DNA of 59,693 nucleotides. Source: an uncultured Duncaniella sp. GTDB taxonomy: Bacteria > Bacteroidota > Bacteroidia > Bacteroidales > Muribaculaceae. The notes under the pieces are model-generated. The model ran no database searches, had not been told where the DNA came from, and saw only the letters and a program-made list of their open reading frames with translations. Shown piece by piece: positions 1-8,593 of this stretch (its first letter is position 1; each line of letters begins with the position of its first letter). The stretch is taken from the NCBI GenBank assembly GCA_910588795.1, contig CAJURI010000006.1, forward strand, positions 1 through 59,693, given 5' to 3'. A program made the translations under genes and the position numbers.

Positions 1-33
1 CCGCCTAAGTGGCTTATTTTAAGTATCTATCTC

Positions 34-2748
34 TTAGTCTTCGATGGCAGCCTGTGCCGCAGCAACACGTGCGATGGGCACGCGGAAGGGTGAACATGAT
101 ACGTAGTTCATGCCAAGCTTAGCACAGAACTTAACTGAAGAGGGCTCGCCTCCGTGTTCTCCACAGATTCCGACCTTGAGATCGGGATTGGTGGCACGGC
201 CTTTCTTCACGCCCATCTCAACAAGCTGGCCGACACCTTCCTGGTCGAGCACTTCAAACGGATCGGTCTTGATGATGCCGTGTTCCTTGTAGAACTTAAG
301 GAATTTGGGAGCGTCATCACGTGAGAATCCGAATGTCATCTGGGTCAAATCGTTGGTACCGAATGAGAAGAATTCTGCAACTTCAGCTATCTGGTTGGCA
401 ACGAGAGCGGCACGAGGTACCTCGATCATTGTACCCACCTTATAGGCTACTGTATTGCCGGTCTCCTCAAACACCTTGGTGGCAGTAGCATGGATGATAT
501 TTGCCTGATTCTGGATCTCCTTGAGTGAGCCAACAAGAGGGATCATGATCTCAGGATGTACATCAATGCCGCGAGCCTTCACAGCGAGAGCTGCTTCAAT
601 GATGGCACGTGCCTGCATTTCTGTGATCTCAGGATATGTTATGCCAAGACGGCAGCCGCGGTGACCGAGCATGGGGTTGAATTCCTCAAGGGAATCTACC
701 TTTGCCTTAACCTCTTCAAGAGTAATGCCCATCTGTTCGGCAAGCTCCTTCTGTGTGGCTGTCTGATGGGGTACAAACTCGTGCAACGGGGGATCAAGGA
801 GACGGATGGTAACTCCGAAGCCGTCCATAGCCTCGAAGATGCCTTCAAAATCGCCACGCTGCATGGGGAGCAGTTTGGCAAGAGCTGCACGACGGCCCTC
901 GACATCGCTTGCAAGGATCATCTCGCGGACAGCCTTGATGCGGTCACCTTCGAAGAACATGTGCTCTGTACGACACAGGCCTATACCCTGAGCTCCGAAA
1001 TAACGGGCCTGCTTGGCATCGCGCGGGGTGTCGGCATTGGTGCGGACGAGTGTATGTGTGTACTTGGATGCGAAGTTCATGATCTGGCCGAAATCTCCGC
1101 CAAGCTCGGGCATAACGGTGGGAACCTGTCCGTCGTAGACTTCGCCGGTGGAACCGTTAAGAGAGATCCAGTCACCTTCATTGTAAGTCTTGCCACCCAT
1201 CTCGACTGTCTTGGCCTTGTAGTCAACGTGGATTTCACCGGCTCCGGAAACGCAGCATTTACCCATGCCACGGGCAACCACAGCAGCGTGAGATGTCATA
1301 CCTCCACGCATTGTGAGAATACCCTGTGCCACAGCCATACCGCGAAGGTCCTCGGGTGAGGTCTCGATGCGGACGAGAACGACCTTGCGTTTCTTTTCTG
1401 CCCATGACTCAGCGTCCTCGGCAGAGAATACTATCTGGCCGGATGCTGCGCCGGGTGATGCAGGCAGACCCTTGGCAACCACATTGGCACGCTTGAGTGC
1501 GGCCTTGTCAAATACAGGGTGGAGGAGCTCATCAAGTTTCTGCGGCTCCATGCGCATGAGGACGGTCTTGTCGTCAATCTCACCTGCGCGGAAGAGGTCC
1601 ATGGCTATCTTGACCATAGCGGCACCTGTACGCTTGCCGTTACGGGTCTGGAGCATCCAGAGCTTGCCGTCCTGAATGGTGAACTCCATGTCCTGCATAT
1701 CTTTGTAGTAGTCTTCAAGCTTGTTGGCGATGGCGATAAGATCGGCAGCACATACAGGCATTGACTCTTCGAGTGAAGGATATTTTTCCCTGCGGACTTC
1801 CTCAGATATACCCTGAAGAGCTGCCCAGCGGCGAGAGCCCTCTACTGTGATCTGCTGAGGTGTGCGGATACCGGCAACAACGTCCTCACCCTGTGCATTG
1901 ATGAGGTATTCACCATTGAACATGTTTTCGCCTGTAGCGGCATCACGGCTGAAAGCAACGCCTGTAGCTGAGTTGTTGCCCATGTTGCCATAAACCATCG
2001 CCTGAACATTGACAGCAGTTCCCCATTCCTCGGGTATCTGGTTCATGCGGCGATATAGAATGGCACGCTCGTTCATCCAGCTGTCAAACACTGCGCATAT
2101 GCCACCCCAAAGCTGTTCCCAAGCATCATCGGGGAAATCTTTGCCGGTATAGTCTTTAACTGCAGCCTTGAAAAGCTTGACAAGATCCTTGAGATCTTCG
2201 ACATCAAGCTCTGTGTCAAGTTTGACACCTTTGGCAGCCTTTTTCTTGTCCATGATCTCCTCGAAAGGATCAATGTCAGTCTTTGATTTCGGCTTCATGC
2301 CAAGAACCACGTCTCCGTACATCTGCACAAAACGACGATAGCTGTCCCATGCGAATCGCGGGTTGCCGCTCTTCTCTGCAAGTGATGCCACAGTGGCGTC
2401 ATTCATGCCGAGGTTAAGCACTGTATCCATCATGCCAGGCATAGAAGCACGAGCTCCTGAACGCACTGACACGAGAAGGGGATTGGCAGGATCGTTGAAT
2501 TTCTTGCCGGTGAGATTCTCGACATGAGCTATCGCAGCCCTGACGTCGTTCTCAAGACGGCTAACAACTTCGTCACGACCATACTGTGTGTATTCTGTAC
2601 ATACTTCGGTAGTGATGGTGAATCCGGGAGGAACAGGCATTCCCAACAGGTTCATTTCAGCAAGGTTGGCACCTTTGCCACCAAGGAGATTGCGCATTGA
2701 GGCATTACCCTCGGCTTTACCATCTCCAAACGTATAAACTCTTTTCAT
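34..2748 (-). CDS. ppdK: Pyruvate, phosphate dikinase
   Basis: Interconverts pyruvate, ATP and phosphate with phosphoenolpyruvate, AMP and pyrophosphate in the cytosol; in anaerobic Bacteroidales it can run in the glycolytic or the gluconeogenic direction. The 904 residues match the family's usual length (about 875-910). An N-terminal ATP-grasp nucleotide domain (GGKGANLAEM near residue 23, SVRSGARASMPGMMDT near 94) is followed by the phosphohistidine swivel domain with GGMTSHAAVVARG (His487), and a C-terminal PEP/pyruvate TIM barrel ending with the catalytic KVGICGEHGG (Cys862). All key residues are present. The ATG at 2748 lies about 80 bases downstream of a canonical promoter, so the gene is probably transcribed alone. 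No separate regulatory PPDK kinase gene is seen nearby. Confidence 0.97.
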   Translation of the reverse strand: MKRVYTFGDGKAEGNASMRNLLGGKGANLAEMNLLGMPVPPGFTITTEVCTEYTQYGRDEVVSRLENDVRAAIAHVENLTGKKFNDPANPLLVSVRSGARASMPGMMDTVLNLGMNDATVASLAEKSGNPRFAWDSYRRFVQMYGDVVLGMKPKSKTDIDPFEEIMDKKKAAKGVKLDTELDVEDLKDLVKLFKAAVKDYTGKDFPDDAWEQLWGGICAVFDSWMNERAILYRRMNQIPEEWGTAVNVQAMVYGNMGNNSATGVAFSRDAATGENMFNGEYLINAQGEDVVAGIRTPQQITVEGSRRWAALQGISEEVRREKYPSLEESMPVCAADLIAIANKLEDYYKDMQDMEFTIQDGKLWMLQTRNGKRTGAAMVKIAMDLFRAGEIDDKTVLMRMEPQKLDELLHPVFDKAALKRANVVAKGLPASPGAASGQIVFSAEDAESWAEKKRKVVLVRIETSPEDLRGMAVAQGILTMRGGMTSHAAVVARGMGKCCVSGAGEIHVDYKAKTVEMGGKTYNEGDWISLNGSTGEVYDGQVPTVMPELGGDFGQIMNFASKYTHTLVRTNADTPRDAKQARYFGAQGIGLCRTEHMFFEGDRIKAVREMILASDVEGRRAALAKLLPMQRGDFEGIFEAMDGFGVTIRLLDPPLHEFVPHQTATQKELAEQMGITLEEVKAKVDSLEEFNPMLGHRGCRLGITYPEITEMQARAIIEAALAVKARGIDVHPEIMIPLVGSLKEIQNQANIIHATATKVFEETGNTVAYKVGTMIEVPRAALVANQIAEVAEFFSFGTNDLTQMTFGFSRDDAPKFLKFYKEHGIIKTDPFEVLDQEGVGQLVEMGVKKGRATNPDLKVGICGEHGGEPSSVKFCAKLGMNYVSCSPFRVPIARVAAAQAAIED

Positions 2749-2829
2749 TGTGTTGGTTGGATATATATTAGATTATTGATGTATATGAATTCTTATCAAA
2801 TCCGTCTTTTGTGGCATTTAAAAACTATG

Positions 2830-2859
2830 CAAAGATAATGAATTTTCGGCAAAATTCAA
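2830..2859 (-). promoter_or_regulatory. Bacteroidetes-type promoter for ppdK
   Basis: Read on the minus strand, TTG (2857-2859) is followed after 19 bases by TATCTTTG (2830-2837), matching the -33/-7 consensus of the Bacteroidetes primary sigma factor. Transcription would start near 2823, leaving a leader of about 75 bases. Confidence 0.75.
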
Positions 2860-2877
2860 TCCCTTTTAAATCTTTTG

Positions 2878-3741
2878 TTAAAATTGGTTCAGATGGCTTG
2901 ATTTATGATATGCCGTAAGAGCACTTATAGGGGATTGAATTATCTTTCCCATAATTCCTCCTTCAGCATGCATAGCCTCTGATAATTGCTTGTGGAAATT
3001 CATTGCCACAGACCCGATGAAATTCACAGGCGTGACTCTGAAACCACTGTATTTTAGCAGGTTGAACCTTATATATCGTCTAAATTCTTCTATCACAAAA
3101 TTGTTGACATCCTTATGTCGGCAACATTGTAAAATAAATGGCGCGAAAGAGGCAAGAAAAGTGTTGGGCCGCGATTCCCGATAGATTTTTGTGATTATAT
3201 CGGGAATATTCAACGAATAAGCTTCATTAAATTCTTTTAACACATCGTCACAGAATTGGCCCTTCAGCATACGGCCTAAAAACTGTCGGCCAAGAACTGC
3301 TCCGCTCCCTTCATCTCCAAGTATGTATCCAAGAGGAGAGACATTATCGATAATATTCTTCCCATCATAAAGGCATGAATTTGAGCCGGTGCCAAGAATC
3401 CCTACAATACCGGGGGAATTCCCGCACGCAGCTCTTGCCGCTCCGAGCATATCGGATGCGACCTCAATACGTGAAAACCTGAACAACGAAGAGAGTTCTT
3501 TACGGACTCTTTCACAAGCCTCACCGGTAGCACATCCCGCGCCATAATAATATGTCTCATTTATATGCTCTGCATCTCTGACAAGCGTGTCACACTCTCC
3601 GATAAGGTTCTTCAGGGATCCGTCTGCCATTGACAGGGCGTTAACTCCCTTGGACAATTCTATAATCTCGGGATCAGAGTTGACACAACGTATCAATGCG
3701 GCTTTTGTCTTCGTGCTTCCGCAATCAAATATCAGAATCAT
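2878..3741 (-). CDS. BadF/BadG-family sugar kinase, probable N-acetylglucosamine/N-acetylmuramic acid kinase
   Basis: Cytosolic ASKHA-fold kinase of 287 residues. The phosphate-1 loop is at the N-terminus (IFDCGSTKTKAAL, residues 4-16), and the adenosine/phosphate-2 region is GILGTGSNSCLYDG near residues 113-126, followed by GYILGDEGSG, typical of GlcNAc kinases of the BadF/BadG/BcrA/BcrD superfamily. Its ATG overlaps the stop of the NamZ-like gene by 4 bases, so the two are translationally coupled. In Tannerella a comparable gene (MurK) phosphorylates MurNAc or GlcNAc released from peptidoglycan; with a muramidase and an importer directly upstream, the same role is inferred here. No MurQ etherase is present in the window, so the next step must be encoded elsewhere. 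Substrate choice cannot be read from the sequence. Confidence 0.85.
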   Translation of the reverse strand: MILIFDCGSTKTKAALIRCVNSDPEIIELSKGVNALSMADGSLKNLIGECDTLVRDAEHINETYYYGAGCATGEACERVRKELSSLFRFSRIEVASDMLGAARAACGNSPGIVGILGTGSNSCLYDGKNIIDNVSPLGYILGDEGSGAVLGRQFLGRMLKGQFCDDVLKEFNEAYSLNIPDIITKIYRESRPNTFLASFAPFILQCCRHKDVNNFVIEEFRRYIRFNLLKYSGFRVTPVNFIGSVAMNFHKQLSEAMHAEGGIMGKIIQSPISALTAYHKSSHLNQF

Positions 3742-5033
3742 TTGTACAGATAATATTTTGAGGACCGTTCTTTAAACTGCTGTGCTCCCTGATTCCAAAA
3801 GTCTATCATGTCGGTTACCTTGTAACGTCTTGTAAAAATTTCACGGACTGTCTTGGAGCCACACACCTGATCAAACATTCTCATTCTTGCCGGAGCAATC
3901 GCTTCAAATGCCTTATGAGCAGGATACATCGATGCAAGCTCCTGCATAATATAGAATTGCAGAATACTTAAAGGAGCATTGACCGGATCACGTATGTAGA
4001 TCTGGATGCCTGCCACATTCTCATTTTTGAATTGCCCATAGAAAGGTTTATAGTAGATAGGACGAAATTCTACGCCTGATATATCAATGTCATTCAGCCG
4101 TTCAGCAAGTTTCTGAGCATCTATCCATGGAGCGGCGGCAAGACTGAACGGCAGAGTATATCCGACACCGATCGACACATAGCTCAACTCGCCCATTATC
4201 CCTGTCGCAGGATATAACAGGGCTGCATCAGGTGTGGGGATATGAGGGGAGGGGAGCACCCATGGCATACCGGTCTGAGAGAATGACATGCTTCTATTCC
4301 ATCCTTTCATCGGTATCACAGTTAGATCCACTGAAACATTGTTTCCAAGCAAACCCTCTCTGTTGATATACTCCGCAAGTTCGCCCGGAGTGAGCCCATA
4401 TATATAAGGTATCGGGAATTGTCCGACAAATGACTCGCGTCCTTTCTCCACAATATTACCTTCGACACGCAATCCGCCGAGAGGATTAGGCCTGTCAAGC
4501 ACATAGAATTCTTTACCGTCACGCGCGGCAGCCTCCATTGCCAGTCCCATCGTGGATATAAATGTGTAGCTGCGGCAGCCGATGTCCTGGATATCATACA
4601 CGAGAGCATCGACATTCTTAAGCATTTCGGATGTCGGTTTTCTTGTACGCCCGTGGAGAGAATGCACCGGCACCCCGGTCTTCTTGTCAACTTCATTTGA
4701 AACGTTCGCTCCCGCCACATAATCGCCACGTACGCCATGCTCGGGTGCAAACAATGCGGTAAGCTTTACCCCGGGTGCTTCGGCAAGAATGTCAATGGTC
4801 GAGCGCAGATTGTTGTCGACTCCGGTCGGATTTGTGATCAGCCCGATGCGTTTGCCTTGCAGTTCCTTGAATCCATTTTCAGCAAGGACCTCTATACCGG
4901 GCTTTACAATGGTTTCAGATGTGTCAGCCATTACAGGCCCGGCATTATTTGCGGCAGATTCGGAAGCGGGCTGAGAACAGCCGGCTGAAACTGTCAGGAG
5001 GAAACACCCTAAAAATAATGATGTCATTTTCAT
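3738..5033 (-). CDS. namZ: DUF1343 exo-beta-N-acetylmuramidase (NamZ-like) lipoprotein
   Basis: 431 residues. The N-terminus has a short hydrophobic segment ending in a lipobox-like SAGC (Cys19), so the mature enzyme is probably a lipidated periplasmic or outer-membrane protein. The DUF1343 family (Bacillus YbbC/NamZ, also studied in Tannerella) removes MurNAc from the non-reducing end of peptidoglycan glycan fragments. Family hallmarks are visible: GLITNPTGVDNNLRS near 64, LFAPEHGVRGD near 93-103, LVYDIQDIGCRSYTF near 144-158, and DRPNPLGG near 180. It overlaps both neighbours by 4 bases (kinase downstream, importer upstream), which makes co-translation with MurNAc uptake and phosphorylation likely. 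Confidence 0.9.
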   Translation of the reverse strand: MKMTSLFLGCFLLTVSAGCSQPASESAANNAGPVMADTSETIVKPGIEVLAENGFKELQGKRIGLITNPTGVDNNLRSTIDILAEAPGVKLTALFAPEHGVRGDYVAGANVSNEVDKKTGVPVHSLHGRTRKPTSEMLKNVDALVYDIQDIGCRSYTFISTMGLAMEAAARDGKEFYVLDRPNPLGGLRVEGNIVEKGRESFVGQFPIPYIYGLTPGELAEYINREGLLGNNVSVDLTVIPMKGWNRSMSFSQTGMPWVLPSPHIPTPDAALLYPATGIMGELSYVSIGVGYTLPFSLAAAPWIDAQKLAERLNDIDISGVEFRPIYYKPFYGQFKNENVAGIQIYIRDPVNAPLSILQFYIMQELASMYPAHKAFEAIAPARMRMFDQVCGSKTVREIFTRRYKVTDMIDFWNQGAQQFKERSSKYYLYK

Positions 5034-6325
5034 ATTTGTTTTTTGCCAAATTCGGGATTAATTTTCAACAGATAAGTGACTCCGACTGTGGCGATACAGC
5101 AAACCATCGTCCATATAAAGAAATAACGATATCCGATTGTCTCCTGTATCCATCCGGCAGCCATGCCCGGAAGCATCATGCCGAGAGCCATGAAGCCGGT
5201 GCAGATACTGTAATGCGCGGTTGAGAAATCACCTTCGGAGAAATATATAAGATATAACATATAGGCTGTGAATCCGAATCCATAACCGAACTGTTCTATG
5301 AACACACAGGTATTGATCATTAACATATCCGGAGATTCCACCCAACTTAGATACACGAATGTCAGACATGTGAGCGACATGCTCCAGGCCATGGGTTTAA
5401 GCCAGTAAGCAAGGCCCTTTTTAGCAGCCATTATTCCTCCGACAATTCCACCAATTGTGAGGCCGATTATTCCCACAGTGCCATACACTATGCCGACTTC
5501 AGAAGTTGACAGGCCAAGTCCGCCAATGGATGGCTGATCAAGAAGAAATGGGTTTATAAGCTTTATAAGCTGTGCCTCGGGCAATCTGTACAGCAACATG
5601 AACAGGATGGCGATCCCGACTTGCTTTTTCTTGAAGAAAGCGACAAAAACCCTGACAAACTCATTGATTATATCATTGAACGCATAGTTTTTTTCCCCTT
5701 TTGCGATTTCGACTTTCGGAAGTGCCCATGAATGGTATATGGCAAAAAACAGAAATAATGCAGACAGTATGAGGAAAACCACACCCCAGGCAAAAGGAAT
5801 GTTGCCAGACCTCTCTTCAATGCATCCAGCCACAACAACAAGCGCACCTTGCCCTGCCACAGAGGCAATACGGTAGAATGTAGAACGTATCCCGACATAG
5901 AATGATTGTTCATGTTCGGAGAGAGCAAGCATATAATAACCGTCGGCAGCAATGTCGTGAGTGGCAGAAACGAAAGCCACAAGCCAGAATACGGCAAGAG
6001 ACATACTGAAAAAGAAAGGTACCGGCAATGAGAACGCTATTCCTGCAAACGCTATTGCCACGCACCATTGCATGACAAGGATCCAACGTCGTTTGGTGGA
6101 TATAATGTCTACAAACGGACTCCAGAACGGCTTGATCACCCATGGGAGATACAACCATCCGGTGTAAAGTGCTATATCTGTATTGGATATCCCCAATCGC
6201 TTATACATGATCACAGAAAGAGTCATTACAGCGATATATGGCAGACCTTGGGCAAAATATAGGGTAGGGACCCATGCCCATGGCGAACGTTTCGGCGTAA
6301 TTTTCGTATTGATAGCTTTGCCCAT
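5030..6325 (-). CDS. AmpG/MurT-like MFS transporter
   Basis: 431-residue inner-membrane protein with about 12 hydrophobic segments, opening with SPWAWVPTLYFAQGLPYIAV, a pattern typical of AmpG/PAT-family permeases (known to import anhydro-muropeptides) and of the Tannerella MurNAc importer MurT. Other typical segments are WVIKPFWSPFVD (loop 2-3) and SATHDIAADGYY (helix 5 region). It lies between the SpoIID-type gene (1-base gap) and the muramidase gene (4-base overlap). The inferred role is to bring MurNAc or small muropeptides released by NamZ and SpoIID into the cytosol for the kinase. Whether the cargo is a monosaccharide or a disaccharide-peptide cannot be judged from sequence. Confidence 0.85.
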   Translation of the reverse strand: MGKAINTKITPKRSPWAWVPTLYFAQGLPYIAVMTLSVIMYKRLGISNTDIALYTGWLYLPWVIKPFWSPFVDIISTKRRWILVMQWCVAIAFAGIAFSLPVPFFFSMSLAVFWLVAFVSATHDIAADGYYMLALSEHEQSFYVGIRSTFYRIASVAGQGALVVVAGCIEERSGNIPFAWGVVFLILSALFLFFAIYHSWALPKVEIAKGEKNYAFNDIINEFVRVFVAFFKKKQVGIAILFMLLYRLPEAQLIKLINPFLLDQPSIGGLGLSTSEVGIVYGTVGIIGLTIGGIVGGIMAAKKGLAYWLKPMAWSMSLTCLTFVYLSWVESPDMLMINTCVFIEQFGYGFGFTAYMLYLIYFSEGDFSTAHYSICTGFMALGMMLPGMAAGWIQETIGYRYFFIWTMVCCIATVGVTYLLKINPEFGKKQI

Positions 6326-6326
6326 A

Positions 6327-7637
6327 TCAGTATAATTTTACTATTGATGCACCGGGATAATAGTGTCGGAGGATCTCGTCGTAAGTGTAGCCTTTTTCTC
6401 CCATTACGGCAGCTCCTATCTGACATAGTCCCACGCCATGTCCCCATCCTGCTCCGTGAAGAGTGAATGAGGATGGTATTTCCTCGCTATCGGAGAAATT
6501 CTTCTCTACCACAAATGCGGAACTGAGGAGATGTGATTCGGAGAGCGTGCGCCTGATCATAAGTTCTTTGCCTATTACGATATCTCCTTTAGTACCTATG
6601 ATGTGTAAACGAACGATACGTCCAGATGTTCCACGCTGCACAGGTATCATATTGATGATATTACCCACATTTATGTTGCTGCGTTCCCTAAGGAGCGTGA
6701 CCAGCTTTTCCTGAGATATTATTTCAGTCCAACGATAAAAATCTTTGCGCTCACGGTCATAGCTGTTGAGCACTTGTGACAATATTTGGTCGTCAGATGT
6801 ATCGCAAAAGGACTTAGGTTTAGACAAAATCCATTTGCGGGCTTCAGACTCATCTGTCAGATCCGGGAATCGGTCAGAATTTATATTGTCACGTCTCGCA
6901 ATAAGATATGAGTGATGTTCATCGTCCCAACATGATTCAAATTCTTCGAATACACCTCCGCAACATTTTGAGAAACGAGTGTCACACAGCATGCCATCCG
7001 CCATCAGCACCATACCGCTGGTATCTTCCACAGCTCCTGATGCTACAGATCCTTTTATACGTTGGACGCCCTGATAGCGTTGGCAGTGATCATCAGCACA
7101 GACATCATAGTCACTGTGGTCCTCATGGTCCCACCAGCGTATGATTTCTTTGTTATCGTTGCGGAAAGTATCTCTTCCGGGACGTTTGTCATGTTTAATC
7201 TGGGCTAAAAGCCATGAACGGGATATAATGGCGTGGGCGCGCAGAAACGGGAGAGATGAGTCAGGGCTCATTTCACTCGATATGACGGAAACAAGATAGT
7301 CCTCGACCTTTATAGAATTTATTGCTGTCAGTCTGCCATTTGAAACAATAAATCGCAACACCCCTTTGAACCGCTGCTTTTCAGCTCTTTGCCAATGAAA
7401 ATCCACACCGATCACTACATCATTCAGTTCAAATGTGTCTCCATCATATGATGTCGGGCGAAATTCAATGGAAGAATATAGACTTCCGTTCCACAATATT
7501 GACATTCCGGAATCCGATAGTGTGACAATCTGCTCGCCGGCCACTACACGGACATCGTCGGTGGAATATATGCCGCTTAACGAGAATTTTATACTCTTGC
7601 CTGACAGAATTCCTACAGAAACATACGGTTCATTCAT
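6327..7637 (-). CDS. SpoIID/LytB-domain peptidoglycan glycan-cleaving protein
   Basis: 436 residues. SpoIID-family enzymes are lytic transglycosylases that cut glycan strands stripped of peptides. Family landmarks: VEDYLVSVISSEM (catalytic Glu region, near 112-124), RAHAIISRSWLLAQ (matching the usual KAQAVAARTY segment), DVCADDHCQRYQG with the conserved Cys/His, TRFSKCCGGVFE, and the closing GAGWGHGVGLCQIGA. The annotated start gives no clear signal peptide (it opens MNEPYVSVGILSG), unlike exported SpoIID. Either export relies on an unseen signal or the protein acts in the cytosol. The ATG overlaps the stop of the DUF4922 gene by 4 bases. Confidence 0.88.
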   Translation of the reverse strand: MNEPYVSVGILSGKSIKFSLSGIYSTDDVRVVAGEQIVTLSDSGMSILWNGSLYSSIEFRPTSYDGDTFELNDVVIGVDFHWQRAEKQRFKGVLRFIVSNGRLTAINSIKVEDYLVSVISSEMSPDSSLPFLRAHAIISRSWLLAQIKHDKRPGRDTFRNDNKEIIRWWDHEDHSDYDVCADDHCQRYQGVQRIKGSVASGAVEDTSGMVLMADGMLCDTRFSKCCGGVFEEFESCWDDEHHSYLIARRDNINSDRFPDLTDESEARKWILSKPKSFCDTSDDQILSQVLNSYDRERKDFYRWTEIISQEKLVTLLRERSNINVGNIINMIPVQRGTSGRIVRLHIIGTKGDIVIGKELMIRRTLSESHLLSSAFVVEKNFSDSEEIPSSFTLHGAGWGHGVGLCQIGAAVMGEKGYTYDEILRHYYPGASIVKLY

Positions 7638-8593
7638 GACTGTAATCTATTAATGAAAACCTGAAACTCTTCATGTGAATATCCGACTTCATTGTATATC
7701 CGTAGGATCACATTCTCGTTCAGACGTTCAAAATCCTCTTCTCTCGAAGTTATAAACGTCCCCATCATTTCGACGGATGCCGGACTGACAAGCATTTGTC
7801 CGGTGCCAGCTCCATAAAATGAGGGACGATGCTTTTTGCGTGGTATCACCGCAATCCGGGTTGAATCACCCGCCTTAAAGGCTAAAACATTCATCATAGG
7901 TTCGGATGCTCCATCGTCAGGGTTAAGGGATCCGATTATGGTTCTATACATGGGCAGTATGTCTTTTTCCGATCGTATATCCATTAAATAGTATCCGAAG
8001 GGTGACATATTTCTGTGAGGCATGTATATTCTGCTTTCCCCGATCCGGGGACCTTTATGGAAATATTCCAGACTGATCATGAAGTTCCTGGCATGAAACT
8101 CATCAACAATTTGAAAATGCATATGATCCGGAGCGGACGCACCGCATTTGGCCCCGTTGTAGAACACACATGATTCCTCAACAAGATCGGTAAGCTTTGA
8201 CATATCCATTATCCGGTCGCCAAGTTCCTGTGGCACATGCATCCTGCATGCAACTGTAAAATGTATCGGTGAGACAGGATAGGGGTTTACAAGTATTTCA
8301 TAATCACGCCATTCAAGCCATCGTTGCTCTGCCGGGCGGGAAGCCGGACAAAGGAAGCAAGCCCGCTTCCCCTCTTCAATTGTTTTAAGATCAGCGGTTA
8401 TGGACTTCTTCCTATAATTCAATAATATTTTGTCAATCTCCCAGAACACATTACCACACAGTATGCGTTCACATGGCGCGTCATTATACTCATCGTAATT
8501 GTTGCTGAACAATTGCCACTCCTCCAACTGCTCATCAAAGAGATCAATAGTATCCTCAGGCTTGATATTGCTGTTATTCACACCTATTTGCAT
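7634..8593 (-). CDS. DUF4922 protein with a HIT-like (GalT/GDP-hexose phosphorylase) motif
   Basis: 319 residues, no signal peptide, probably cytosolic. DUF4922 has no established function that I know of. Visible features point to the HIT/GalT superfamily: a CxxC pair (Cys79, Cys82), NPYPVSPIHFTV near 103-114 (matching the N-x-[YF]-P-x-x-x-x-H region of GalT-like enzymes), and SAPDHMHFQ near 153-161, giving HxHxQ (His157, His159, Gln161). HxHxQ is the catalytic signature of nucleotidyl phosphorylases such as GalT, Apa1/2 and GDP-hexose phosphorylases (VTC2/GDPGP1). A nucleotide-sugar phosphorylase or transferase role is therefore inferred. Its start lies inside the end of the upstream glycosyltransferase gene (10-base overlap), suggesting the two proteins handle a common sugar nucleotide. 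Confidence 0.75.
   Translation of the reverse strand: MQIGVNNSNIKPEDTIDLFDEQLEEWQLFSNNYDEYNDAPCERILCGNVFWEIDKILLNYRKKSITADLKTIEEGKRACFLCPASRPAEQRWLEWRDYEILVNPYPVSPIHFTVACRMHVPQELGDRIMDMSKLTDLVEESCVFYNGAKCGASAPDHMHFQIVDEFHARNFMISLEYFHKGPRIGESRIYMPHRNMSPFGYYLMDIRSEKDILPMYRTIIGSLNPDDGASEPMMNVLAFKAGDSTRIAVIPRKKHRPSFYGAGTGQMLVSPASVEMMGTFITSREEDFERLNENVILRIYNEVGYSHEEFQVFINRLQS

Noticed and set aside
556..1359. Open frame of 267 codons on the plus strand opposite ppdK
   Set aside because: It is the mirror of a strongly coding region, matches no family I recognise, and ppdK covers it with full catalytic motifs.
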